Assembly: GCA_041691795.1 (NCBI GenBank)
Contig: JBEPTX010000001.1
Location: 124,001-188,000, forward strand
From: JBEPTX01 sp041691795
GTDB taxonomy: Bacteria; Patescibacteriota; Saccharimonadia; Saccharimonadales; Saccharimonadaceae
Length of the DNA stretch: 64,000 bases
Direction: 5' to 3'
Shown piece after piece: positions 51,239 to 59,488 of this stretch. How positions within the stretch are numbered: position 1 is the stretch's first letter; the number at the start of each line of letters is the position of its first letter. The notes under the pieces were generated by a model. That model saw nothing but the letters and a program-made list of their open reading frames with translations. It ran no database searches and had not been told where the DNA came from. A program made the position numbers and the translations under genes.

Positions 51239-52429
51239 CTATAGTTCGCCGGTAAATTTTGGCAAAACTTCACGTACTTTTTTGATCTTGTGTTTGATAT
51301 ATTCCTTAGGATTGCGTGGAGAAGGTTCTTCGACCTTCAATAATTTAAGGAACGCTTTTTCGTAGTGATCAACCATCTGTTCAACGGCAAACATTTTAGC
51401 AACATGATCGCGACAATCGCGCCGTTTAATTCGGTCGATTTTGCCAACTGCGCTCACCATTTCGGCAATACTATCAACAACATAACCTGTTTTACCATTA
51501 ACGATAATTTCTGGTGCTGCGCCCCGATGCAATGAAATGACAGGCGTCCCACATGCCATTGCCTCGACCGTTGTCAGCCCAAATGGTTCTTCCCACTGGA
51601 TTGGCGTCAGGACTGCTTTGGCTTTTTGGTAATAGGTCGCTAGTTGCACTTGGTCGACACGGCCCAGATACAGAATTTTTTCACTCAGTTGCGGCTTGAT
51701 ATACTGATCAAAATAATCTTGGCTCCCATGATTGATGGGCCCAATGATAAGCAGTCGGTGATTGGATTCTTTGGCAATCTGAATCGCTTCTTTGACACCT
51801 TTTTCTGGCGCAATACGACCCGCAAACAGCAAATAATCCTCATGTTCGTTAGAAAAAGTAAATAAATTAACATCTGTGCCATTATAGACAGTCGCCAAGT
51901 ACGGCAGGTCAGGCGCATCACGACGTTGATTGTTTGAAATCGAGATATATTTTTGATTTGGACTAGCATAAAGTTCGAATAATTCGCGATACCAAGGGTA
52001 AATTGGATCGTGAATAGTATATACCGTTGGAATATCGAGGTATTTCACCGCTGCCGAGAGAGCAGATTCTGGATGGTGGAAATGTAACAGATCAAATTCA
52101 CCTGCGGCTGCACGCGCATACATTTCGTTAACCATATATCGATCCCATAGTCCATGGACATCGTGTGATAAATGCTCGGTATTATCCAAAAACGCACTAA
52201 ATTCTGCTTGATTACGTACGAGCGGACGTAAGTTCATTGTTTCGACTGTTACGTTTGGTCCGTGAACCTCTGTACCCATCGGAGAGAATATTGTTACCGA
52301 ATGCCCGCGTTTACCCAAACCCTGTGCTATTGCAACCGCAAGATCAATGGGAGCGTAGATCATATCGCTAGGGCGCGGCATTGGAATAAAAGCGCGCACC
52401 ATTAAAGCGATTTTCATCGGTTTACTCAT
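51239..52429 (-). CDS. Glycosyltransferase family 4 protein
   Basis: 396 aa, GT-B fold. DLAVAIAQGLGKRGHSVTIFSP at the N-terminus, LFAGRIAPEKGVKEAIQIA (about 203) and the GT4 EX7E region EEPFGLTTVEAMACGTPVI (about 283). Sugar donor and acceptor unknown; its place beside trehalase and a glucosidase suggests glucan or trehalose metabolism. It lies 39 nt after the trehalase gene; AAGGG precedes the ATG. Confidence 0.9.
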   Translation of the reverse strand: MSKPMKIALMVRAFIPMPRPSDMIYAPIDLAVAIAQGLGKRGHSVTIFSPMGTEVHGPNVTVETMNLRPLVRNQAEFSAFLDNTEHLSHDVHGLWDRYMVNEMYARAAAGEFDLLHFHHPESALSAAVKYLDIPTVYTIHDPIYPWYRELFELYASPNQKYISISNNQRRDAPDLPYLATVYNGTDVNLFTFSNEHEDYLLFAGRIAPEKGVKEAIQIAKESNHRLLIIGPINHGSQDYFDQYIKPQLSEKILYLGRVDQVQLATYYQKAKAVLTPIQWEEPFGLTTVEAMACGTPVISLHRGAAPEIIVNGKTGYVVDSIAEMVSAVGKIDRIKRRDCRDHVAKMFAVEQMVDHYEKAFLKLLKVEEPSPRNPKEYIKHKIKKVREVLPKFTGEL

Positions 52430-52468
52430 AGTATCTACCCTTATTTAAGCACAAGATGATTTGCAGCG

Positions 52469-54076
52469 CTAGCTCTTTGTTTTTTCATCCTCGGTCAGAA
52501 GTGCCGCTAGTACACCATTCGTCCAACCGAATCCATCCTGCAGTGCATATTCGCCGCCCGTACTGACACTCCCCAGATGAACGACATCGTATTTTTCAAC
52601 CATTTTGCCTTGTTTTTTGTAGGTTTCAAGGCATGATCCAATCCAAGCTTTTTTGATTTTATCCGCTAGTTCATAATGACCATATTCGCGCAGTCCTTGA
52701 ATCGCTATCCAGTGCAGTGGCGCCCAGCCATTCGGTGCATCCCATTGCTGATCTGTTTTAACCAAAGTTGTGACCAGACCGCCAGGTTTGAGAAAATCTT
52801 TTTCTAACCTATCTGCAACCGCTTGGGCTTGTTTGGTTGTGGCGATTTTGGCATACAGTGGAAAAACCGCCGCCATGTTAATACTGGCTGTTGATTTGCC
52901 TCGCCGAAAATCATAATCCATGAAAAATTGCTCGTCTTCGTTCCACATATATTTCAAAATTGTCGCAGCCCTGCGTTCACCTAATTTGCGGAATTTGCGC
53001 GCAAGTAACGGTTGCAATATCGCTTGATATGTCTCGGCAATGGTCATTTCTAGTTGATACAACAGGCAGTTGAGGTCAACTGGCACAATATCAGTCGTAT
53101 GAATCGAAGTAATCTCCTGCGGGTCAGCAAACCAGCGACTACTAAAGTCCCAGCCCGATTCTGCCCCAGCCCGAAGATCCAAATATAACTTCTCTGAATC
53201 TTTGACACCTGCATCTTCGGCAGTTTCCATATCTTCGCGTAGCGATTCCGGACGGGGTGTTGTCTTGTTATCGTAATATCGCCCTAACATAACGCCGTTT
53301 GGCATCTGAACAACTCGTGCATATGCCCTGGTATCGATATGATCGCCGACTTTGCGACGACCCTTGACCCAAAACCGATATTCAGCCAATGTGTACGGCA
53401 AATATTCTAATAATGTACTGCGGCGGCCATTATGCTGCGCGAGGAGCCTGACCATATGAACAAAAAACGGTGGCTGGCTGCGGCTAAGATAATAGGTCCT
53501 ATTAGCGTTCGGAATAAAGCCAAATTTGCGAATCATATAGGCGCAGTTTTTCACCATTCCTTCGACCAAATCCCAACGATTATCAGTCGCTAACCCCAGC
53601 ATCGTAAAATAACTATCCCAATAATATTGTTCCGAAAATCGACCACCTGCCACAATGTATGTATAGGGCAACCCAATCAATGTCCCGCTACTACGCAAAT
53701 TACGACGTTCCAAATGTGACCAAAGATGAGTAATGTGTTGATGCGCGCTAGCGTCAGGGTCGGCAATAAACATTTTTTCTGGTTTTTCGGACGTAATCAC
53801 GTTAAAATGTTGTTCGACGAATGATTTCATATCAAAATCAGAATGAAGTTTTTGCTCGTCATAATCGCGCCGAATCTTTACCAGACGTGTTTTTGGTACC
53901 AAATCGATGAACATTTTACCATCACCAAGGACTTTTTGGTTCTGGGCGTCATGGAAAAAATCACCGAGTACTTCCTCGGGACTTTTGTCGGTTGGCAATA
54001 AAATGCCAGCAGTCGACAAGATAGCAGATCGAACCTGCTCATCCATTGGAAGTTTAAGATTTAATTTTTTCACCAT
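52469..54076 (-). CDS. Trehalase (GH37)
   Basis: 535 aa from MVKKLNLKLPMDEQ. Both trehalase signatures are present: GGRFSEQYYWDSYF (about 165) and QQWDAPNGWAPLHW (about 435), with the catalytic Asp and Glu regions (ESGWDFSSRW). It splits trehalose to two glucoses. No signal peptide, so cytoplasmic. TATACT lies 9 nt before this ATG and AAAGGAAG between; the longer open frame was rejected. Confidence 0.93.
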   Translation of the reverse strand: MVKKLNLKLPMDEQVRSAILSTAGILLPTDKSPEEVLGDFFHDAQNQKVLGDGKMFIDLVPKTRLVKIRRDYDEQKLHSDFDMKSFVEQHFNVITSEKPEKMFIADPDASAHQHITHLWSHLERRNLRSSGTLIGLPYTYIVAGGRFSEQYYWDSYFTMLGLATDNRWDLVEGMVKNCAYMIRKFGFIPNANRTYYLSRSQPPFFVHMVRLLAQHNGRRSTLLEYLPYTLAEYRFWVKGRRKVGDHIDTRAYARVVQMPNGVMLGRYYDNKTTPRPESLREDMETAEDAGVKDSEKLYLDLRAGAESGWDFSSRWFADPQEITSIHTTDIVPVDLNCLLYQLEMTIAETYQAILQPLLARKFRKLGERRAATILKYMWNEDEQFFMDYDFRRGKSTASINMAAVFPLYAKIATTKQAQAVADRLEKDFLKPGGLVTTLVKTDQQWDAPNGWAPLHWIAIQGLREYGHYELADKIKKAWIGSCLETYKKQGKMVEKYDVVHLGSVSTGGEYALQDGFGWTNGVLAALLTEDEKTKS

Positions 54077-54135
54077 ACTTCCTTTAGTATAGTGTTTGCG
54101 CTTATCGGTTGCAAACTGTATTCTATACATAAATA

Positions 54136-54164
54136 TTGACAAATTATAAAGCTTATGCTAATAT
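54136..54164 (+). promoter_or_regulatory. Consensus sigma-70 promoter of a very small gene
   Basis: TTGACA (54136-54141), 17-nt spacer, TAATAT (54159-54164). It points away from the trehalase promoter. It is one of only two full -35/-10 promoters I recognised in the window. Confidence 0.75.
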
Positions 54165-54227
54165 AAAGATGTTTGATAATTCAAACACAAACACATCAAC
54201 TAAAACAAACCTAAAACGGAAGGAAAT

Positions 54228-54293
54228 ATGGATGAACCGAAAACAGATTGTCGTCCGATACGAAGGATAGACTATACCTACACCCGCTGTTAA
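54228..54293 (+). CDS. 21-codon small protein gene, or small RNA
   Basis: ATG at 54228 is preceded by GGAAGG at ideal spacing; the peptide starts MDEPKTDCRP, contains two cysteines (positions 8 and 21) and four arginines, and ends in TAA. A consensus promoter lies 64 nt upstream and a terminator starts 2 nt after the stop, so the transcription unit is about 155 nt. The peptide has no membrane segment; function unknown. The alternative is a non-coding RNA of the same limits. Confidence 0.55.
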   Translation: MDEPKTDCRPIRRIDYTYTRC

Positions 54294-54295
54294 AT

Positions 54296-54325
54296 AAAAA
54301 AGCCCTGGTAAAACAGGGCTTTTTT
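54296..54325. terminator. Terminator of the small gene (also serves the Nudix gene)
   Basis: Stem AAAAAAGCCCTG with CAGGGCTTTTTT, loop GTAAAA. It is symmetric, and overlaps the stop codon of the convergent Nudix gene. Confidence 0.85.
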
Positions 54326-54728
54326 ATTTGCCAACAAATTTATAGGTAAGTCGCCCACTCATATAGTCACTGTCACGAAATGTTTCTGGATCAACAAATG
54401 CTACTTCATCGGCATCTTCACCGATTCCATATTCAAAGCCGTCTTCAATATCTATTTCAAAGACTACCCATAGTAACCATTGATTGTACGACTCTACAAA
54501 ATGCGGTTCAGCACCGACTGCTTTTTCCGTAAAATCGGTTGTGATCAAAACTTCTTCGTATAGTTCGCGCATCAAAGCTTGATGGACGGACTCGCCATGA
54601 TCCATACCGCCTCCTGGTAAACTCCAGTCGCCGCCTTGTTCTCTGACTACCAAAATTTCATTCTTAGGATTGCGAATGATCGCTTTTAACGAAACTCTAT
54701 AAATAGTGCTAGGGTATTTTCCACTCAT
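54324..54728 (-). CDS. Nudix hydrolase
   Basis: 134 aa from MSGKYPSTIYRVSLKAII. Nudix box GGGMDHGESVHQALMRELYEEV near residue 45. Cytoplasmic nucleotide-diphosphate hydrolase, substrate unknown. TATACT at 54735-54740 ends 6 nt before this ATG, so an ATG 15 nt upstream was rejected. Confidence 0.9.
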   Translation of the reverse strand: MSGKYPSTIYRVSLKAIIRNPKNEILVVREQGGDWSLPGGGMDHGESVHQALMRELYEEVLITTDFTEKAVGAEPHFVESYNQWLLWVVFEIDIEDGFEYGIGEDADEVAFVDPETFRDSDYMSGRLTYKFVGK

Positions 54729-54779
54729 ACCATGAGTATACACTCACAACCTGCGCATTTGGATGCAGTGCAAGGGGTG

Positions 54780-56603
54780 CTACTGTTTGGCAGCGCGTTT
54801 GCGCTTGTTTGGATCAAGATGACGTTTGCGCAGACGAAGTGATTTTGGCGTCACTTCGAGCAGTTCGTCGTCTTCGATAAAGTCGATTGACTGTTCCAGA
54901 CTAAGATCCGTAAATGGTGTCAGCTGAATCGTACCATCGCTTGATGATGTACGCATGTTCGTCAGCTGTTTGCCACGGCAAACGTTGACGTCTAGGTCGC
55001 CGCCGCGGTTATAAACACCGACGATCATACCTTCGTACACAACTGTTCCTGGACCAACAAATAGTTCGCCGCGTGCTGCTGCAGCATCAAGTGCGTAGGC
55101 AGTTGTTGAACCGGCTTCGGTTGCAACAAGTGCGCCATTGCGAGTTTTTTGCAATTTAGGACCGACAGCCTGATAGCCATGTGGCAAGCTGTTCATAATC
55201 ACTGTGCCTTTGGTGGCAGTCAGCAGCAAGTTACGCAGACCAATCATTGCACGAGTTGGTAAAATATAGGTCGTACGAGTTGTACTACTGCTCGTCTGTT
55301 CTTGTTTGGTCAGTGCAGCACGACGTGTGCCAAGTTCTTGACTAACGGCACCCAGGAATTCTGGAGCAACTTCAATCAGCAGTTCTTCGACTGGTTCTTG
55401 CAGTTCACCGTCTTTTTCGATTGTCACAACTTGTGGACGACCTACTTCAAATTCAAAACCTTCGCGGCGCAATGTTTCGATCAAAACAGATAGGTGAAGT
55501 TCACCACGGCCGCTAACAACAAAACCAATGCCGTCGTCTTCAACACGTAGTGAAACGTTTGTTTCAAGTTCTTTGCGCAGACGATCACCAATTTGGCGTG
55601 AAGTGTTAAATTCAGCTTCTTTGCCCTTCATTGGACTGGTGTTTGGACCAAGATACATGCTAAGTGTTGGCGCTTCTACATCGATAACAGGCAATGCTTC
55701 TGGGTTTTCGCGATCGGCAATTGTCTCGCCAATATGCGCATCAGCAATACCAGTTAGTGCAACAATATCACCAGCACTTGCGCCGTCGATTTCTTCGCGG
55801 TTAAGTCCACGATACCCGAAAACCTTGTCGATTTTGCCGTTGATTTGTACGCCGTCACGTTTGATTAATGTCACTTGTTGGTTCTTTTTGACATCGCCAC
55901 GTGTGATACGGCCAATCGCGTATTTGCCAAGGAATGAATCGTATTGAAGTGCGGTAACAAGTAGCTGCAATGAACCTTCGGTATCTACGGTTGGTGCTGG
56001 AATGTCACTGATGATTGCGTCGAAAATTGGTGACAAATCAGTATGTTCTGATGGATTATCAGGAAGTGTTTTCCAGGCTTTGCCTTCGCGACCGATTGCA
56101 AAATAAACTGGGTAGTGAAGTTGGCTATCGTCAATCGCAAGTTCCAAAAATAGATCAGAAATTTCATCAACTACTTCATCAATACGACGGGAAGGTTTAT
56201 CAATTTTATTGATAATAACAACTGGTTTCAGACCAAGTTCAAGAGCTTTTGATAGTACAAACTTTGTCTGTGGCATTGGGCCTTCCTGGGCGTCAACAAC
56301 CAAAAGAACGCCATCTGCCATATTGAGCGTACGTTCGACTTCACCAGAGAAATCTGCGTGTCCTGGAGTGTCAATAATGTTAATTTTGTAGTCATCGTGG
56401 TAGATAGATGTTTGTTTTGCGGTAATAGTAATACCGCGTTCGTGCTCTTGATCACCACTGTCCATAATCAAATCTTGGTTCATTTCGGCTTGGTTATCAC
56501 GAAATGTGTTTGACTGTTTTAGCAGTCCATCAACAAGCGTCGTTTTGCCATGGTCGACATGGGCAATAATGGCAATGTTGCGAATAAATTTTGGGTCTTT
56601 CAT
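54780..56603 (-). CDS. typA: Translational GTPase TypA/BipA
   Basis: 607 aa, full length. G1 [16 protein letters not shown]2 RGITITAK, G3 DTPGHADF, G4 NKIDKPSRR; then domain II, III ([28 protein letters not shown]) and the BipA-specific C-terminal domain. A ribosome-binding GTPase for 50S assembly and stress. Its leader holds a GCCCCGG/CCAGGGC hairpin between TAGAAT and the ATG. Confidence 0.97.
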   Translation of the reverse strand: MKDPKFIRNIAIIAHVDHGKTTLVDGLLKQSNTFRDNQAEMNQDLIMDSGDQEHERGITITAKQTSIYHDDYKINIIDTPGHADFSGEVERTLNMADGVLLVVDAQEGPMPQTKFVLSKALELGLKPVVIINKIDKPSRRIDEVVDEISDLFLELAIDDSQLHYPVYFAIGREGKAWKTLPDNPSEHTDLSPIFDAIISDIPAPTVDTEGSLQLLVTALQYDSFLGKYAIGRITRGDVKKNQQVTLIKRDGVQINGKIDKVFGYRGLNREEIDGASAGDIVALTGIADAHIGETIADRENPEALPVIDVEAPTLSMYLGPNTSPMKGKEAEFNTSRQIGDRLRKELETNVSLRVEDDGIGFVVSGRGELHLSVLIETLRREGFEFEVGRPQVVTIEKDGELQEPVEELLIEVAPEFLGAVSQELGTRRAALTKQEQTSSSTTRTTYILPTRAMIGLRNLLLTATKGTVIMNSLPHGYQAVGPKLQKTRNGALVATEAGSTTAYALDAAAARGELFVGPGTVVYEGMIVGVYNRGGDLDVNVCRGKQLTNMRTSSSDGTIQLTPFTDLSLEQSIDFIEDDELLEVTPKSLRLRKRHLDPNKRKRAAKQ

Positions 56604-56743
56604 AAAAATATGCCCTGGTTTCCGGGGCTTCCTTATCTGTATTCTAACAGATAGAGGTGATTATTTCAAGCATAAGCATGCTAGTTAAATATGCCATGTC
56701 TTTATTGCCATATCGACGAAAGATCCATATAATAATACGGAAT

Positions 56744-56830
56744 GCGCGCGTGCTGTAATTGGTAGCCAGGCTACCTTGAGGTGGTAGTGTCTTTCGGGAC
56801 GTGGAGGTTCAAGTCCTCTCGCGCGCACCA
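56744..56830 (+). tRNA. tRNA-Leu(GAG)
   Basis: 87 nt with long variable arm and encoded CCA. Acceptor GCGCGCG/CGCGCGC; anticodon stem CTACC/GGTAG with loop TTGAGGT gives GAG. D-loop (GG) and T-loop TTCAAGT are normal. TATAAT at 56728-56733 is spaced 10 nt upstream. Confidence 0.95.
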
Positions 56831-56868
56831 AATAAAATAGAGGTCTTCAGACCTCTATTTTATTTGGT
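56827..56868 (+). terminator. Terminator of tRNA-Leu(GAG) that includes its CCA end
   Basis: A 19-bp perfect stem (56827-56845 with 56850-56868), loop TTCA. The first arm starts at the discriminator base, so ACCA of the tRNA is in the helix, as at tRNA-Phe. Confidence 0.8.
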
Positions 56869-57008
56869 CGCTTGATCGGCTTGAACCTCCACGAAATTTG
56901 CTTTAGCAAATTTGAAGTGGAGGGTCGCAAAGTGCAGTGAAATAAAAACGTGTTTACATGTTTTTATGAACAAACGAAGGATGGATTATTTCCCAAGAAA
57001 TAATCCAG
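56869..57008 (+). mobile_element. tRNA-Leu-linked element, same layout as at tRNA-Phe
   Basis: Inverted T-arm copy CTTGAACCTCCAC (56880-56892), hairpin AAATTTGC-TTTA-GCAAATTT, direct T-arm copy GTGGAGGGTC (56917-56926), the conserved 26-nt hairpin (56942-56967), and a 10-bp hairpin GGATTATTTC/GAAATAATCC (56983-57006). A tRNA 3' relic with CCA is not found here; the right end runs into the substrate-binding protein gene, so it looks truncated. Confidence 0.6.
56942..56967 (+). repeat. Conserved hairpin, tRNA-Leu copy
   Basis: Stem ATAAAAACGTG/CATGTTTTTAT with loop TTTA. Flanks match the tRNA-Phe copy too: GTGCAGTGAA before and GAACAAACG after. Confidence 0.75.
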
Positions 57009-57021
57009 ATAGTCCTCCCCT

Positions 57022-58830
57022 CTACGGCGTTTTGTAAACAATACCCTGATCGACCGTCCAGTAGATCACTCGACCGAAACGATCTGATGGCGAAACGACT
57101 TTTTCACTATCGGTAATTGTTTCGCTGGTTTTGCTATGAACATAGTACATGTTCGATTGGTACAAACCAATTGCAGGTGCATCATCAAGCCACTGTTTGG
57201 CAAAGACCTTGTATTTGGCATTACGAATAGCTGGTTCCCGACGAGAAAGTGCCCCCGTTAGTGCGTCGTCACTCGTCGTATTGCTGTAATTAGAATAGTT
57301 TTTGCCAAGTGGCGTCGCCTGCGATGAGTGCCAGTAGGCATAAACATCCGGATCGGCACCAATCGTTAAACGATCGATTAATACGTCATAATTTCGATTC
57401 TGTAAAATGTCCTGAGCGAAATTCTGTGCTGGATCACTTGGATCGACAACGTCTGTCTGTAAATCAACCCCCAGTTTGCGCCACTCGCCAGCTAGTGTTT
57501 CGAGGCTGTGTTCGAAATCATCGTCCTTGATAGTGACAACATGAAGTTTCAACGCCTGGCCAGCCTTATTCCGTACGCCACCAGGCCCCATTACCCAGCC
57601 ATCAGCATCAAGTGCCGCTTTAGCTTGCACTTCGTTGTAGACAGGCGCACGAGGAATCCCATCACCAGATAATTGACCACTCACGAACGGCAGTTCGAGC
57701 GGCTGTAAATCAGTCGACACGTTATGACGAATAGCTGTCGTATCAGTACCAATTTGCAGTGCCTGACGAACCTTTTTGTCATTGAGAATCGGCTGTGTTG
57801 TATTCAGCAGGGCATAGACACCGCTATTAACTGGTTTGGCGAGTACTTCGTAATGTGATTTATCAACAAGTGGAATATCACTGACACCAATATCCGCCGC
57901 TGCGCTGACTTCACCTGTACGAAGAGCGGTCATGATGCTGCCATTCGTCCCAAAAACATGTAGTTGGAAGCGATTGAGCTTTGGTGCACCCCTGTAGTAA
58001 TCTGGATAAGCGCTCATATGAACAATTTTGCGACCAGCAGCCTGATCGACAAGTTGCAATAATTTTATCTGGAAAGGACCGCTTCCAACTGGCGTATTGC
58101 TGAATGAATTTTCACGGAGCGAACCCGCTGCAATTTTGCCCAACACATGCTGAGGCAGTACGGCAAAGGTTAGTGCCTGAGGGAATGCCGCGTTAACCGT
58201 GGCAAGTGTAAACTTGACCGTGTAAGGATTGACCGCGACAACATTGATATTTGTCCATGCCGACCGCAAACCCGTGACCGCACGCGTCGTTGGATCTTTT
58301 ATTAATCCGACCGTAAACACAACGTCGGTTGCGGTCACGCGTGTGCCGTCATGCCATTTAGCATTCGGTCGAAGTGTCACCGTGTACTCTTTGCCCGTTG
58401 CATCAACAGAGGTACCAGTCGCAAGATCAGCACGCAAATGGCCGGTAATATCATAGCCATAAAGCGACGAAAACAACAAATGACTTGCGGCTAGTTCTGC
58501 ATCAGAAGTAGCATAGAGTGGATTTAACGTATCGACCGGGCCTTTGACGGCTTCGGCATAGACACCACCAGGAATGGGGGCCATCATCATGTACCCGGAT
58601 TGGAACAAGATAACCTGGATGCCAACCAGTCCAATCAAAATACCGATACCAATATACCAAGTGATGATACGGCGGCGAACATCGCGGATATTATCCCAAC
58701 GACCAATAATAAATTTGTGAGCATGACGAATTGTCGCACCCTCTGCCTTGCGGGCGTGACGCCTAAAAGTTTTCTTACTGATACGTAGCCGTTGAAATCG
58801 TCGCCAAGTTGGTTTTTGATCTTCGTCCAT
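57022..58830 (-). CDS. Membrane-anchored extracellular solute-binding protein, family 5
   Basis: 602 aa. Basic cytoplasmic N-terminus (1-58), one membrane helix (about 59-80), then the SBP_bac_5 domain (VDTLNPLYATSDAELAASHLL; YTVTLRPNAKWHDGTRVTATDVVF). Peptide/oligosaccharide-binding proteins of this family serve ABC importers; here it is anchored by a helix rather than a lipid and no permease is beside it. It follows secG by 16 nt. Confidence 0.9.
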   Translation of the reverse strand: MDEDQKPTWRRFQRLRISKKTFRRHARKAEGATIRHAHKFIIGRWDNIRDVRRRIITWYIGIGILIGLVGIQVILFQSGYMMMAPIPGGVYAEAVKGPVDTLNPLYATSDAELAASHLLFSSLYGYDITGHLRADLATGTSVDATGKEYTVTLRPNAKWHDGTRVTATDVVFTVGLIKDPTTRAVTGLRSAWTNINVVAVNPYTVKFTLATVNAAFPQALTFAVLPQHVLGKIAAGSLRENSFSNTPVGSGPFQIKLLQLVDQAAGRKIVHMSAYPDYYRGAPKLNRFQLHVFGTNGSIMTALRTGEVSAAADIGVSDIPLVDKSHYEVLAKPVNSGVYALLNTTQPILNDKKVRQALQIGTDTTAIRHNVSTDLQPLELPFVSGQLSGDGIPRAPVYNEVQAKAALDADGWVMGPGGVRNKAGQALKLHVVTIKDDDFEHSLETLAGEWRKLGVDLQTDVVDPSDPAQNFAQDILQNRNYDVLIDRLTIGADPDVYAYWHSSQATPLGKNYSNYSNTTSDDALTGALSRREPAIRNAKYKVFAKQWLDDAPAIGLYQSNMYYVHSKTSETITDSEKVVSPSDRFGRVIYWTVDQGIVYKTP

Positions 58831-58846
58831 CGTTATTACTGCGACC

Positions 58847-59074
58847 TTATGCTGGCAGCAGTAGGCCAGTCAATATTGAAAGCACAAAAATAACAGCCAA
58901 AACAATCGTTGTTTCGAATAAGTTTTTGTCGAGCCCACGACGTGTCGTGTAAAGTTCACCCGAACTACCAAATCCGGCACCAAGTGATGCACCGCGTTGT
59001 TGCAACAAAATACTGGCAATCATCAGCAAACCAGAGCCCATCGTGACAAACTGCAAAATAATATTGATGTTCAT
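58847..59074 (-). CDS. secG: Preprotein translocase subunit SecG
   Basis: 75 aa, two membrane helices (about 5-22 and 51-72) with the SecG loop LLQQRGASLGAGFGSSGELY and RRGLDKNLFETTIVL. Part of the SecYEG export channel. It overlaps the upstream membrane-protein gene by 4 nt (ATGA) and lies in the operon 59466-57022. Confidence 0.95.
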   Translation of the reverse strand: MNINIILQFVTMGSGLLMIASILLQQRGASLGAGFGSSGELYTTRRGLDKNLFETTIVLAVIFVLSILTGLLLPA

Positions 59075-59466
59075 ATTCTCTCCTGTTTGGAGCGCATATA
59101 GCTGAGTTCCAGCGCGCTACTTACTATATAGTTTATCAGACTTAGGATAATTCCGGTAAGTATTGAGTTGAAAAACGTCATCTGAAGTCCTGGGGCAAGT
59201 TTGAGTGAGAGATAGACCATCAATCCATTGACCACGACAATGAATAAACCGAGCGTCAACAAAATCGCTGGCAATGACAAAATAATAATAACCGGTCGCA
59301 AAATAGTGTTAATAACAGAGAAGATCAGACCCGCAAGCAAAAAGACACTAAACCCAGCATCAACCTCGGCATTGCTATAGCCAGTACCTAGTAGTCGCAC
59401 GGCGATCCACAGTCCAAGTGAATTGAGGAGCCAACGGATCAGAAAAATAGCAAATTGTCGCTTCAT
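59071..59466 (-). CDS. Phage holin family 4 (YvlD-like) membrane protein
   Basis: 131 aa, four membrane helices. FLIRWLLNSLGLWIAVRLLG, LIFSVINTILRPVIIILSLPAILLTLGLFIVVVNGLMVYL match the YvlD/phage_holin_4_2 family of small membrane proteins; not a true lysis holin, function unknown. TATAAT ends 11 nt before the ATG. First gene of the secG operon. Confidence 0.88.
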   Translation of the reverse strand: MKRQFAIFLIRWLLNSLGLWIAVRLLGTGYSNAEVDAGFSVFLLAGLIFSVINTILRPVIIILSLPAILLTLGLFIVVVNGLMVYLSLKLAPGLQMTFFNSILTGIILSLINYIVSSALELSYMRSKQERI

Positions 59467-59488
59467 AAACTTACTCTATTATAGCACG

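Noticed and set aside
59071..59466. Prophage holin
   Set aside because: The family name is historical; the gene sits in the secG operon with no phage genes around it.
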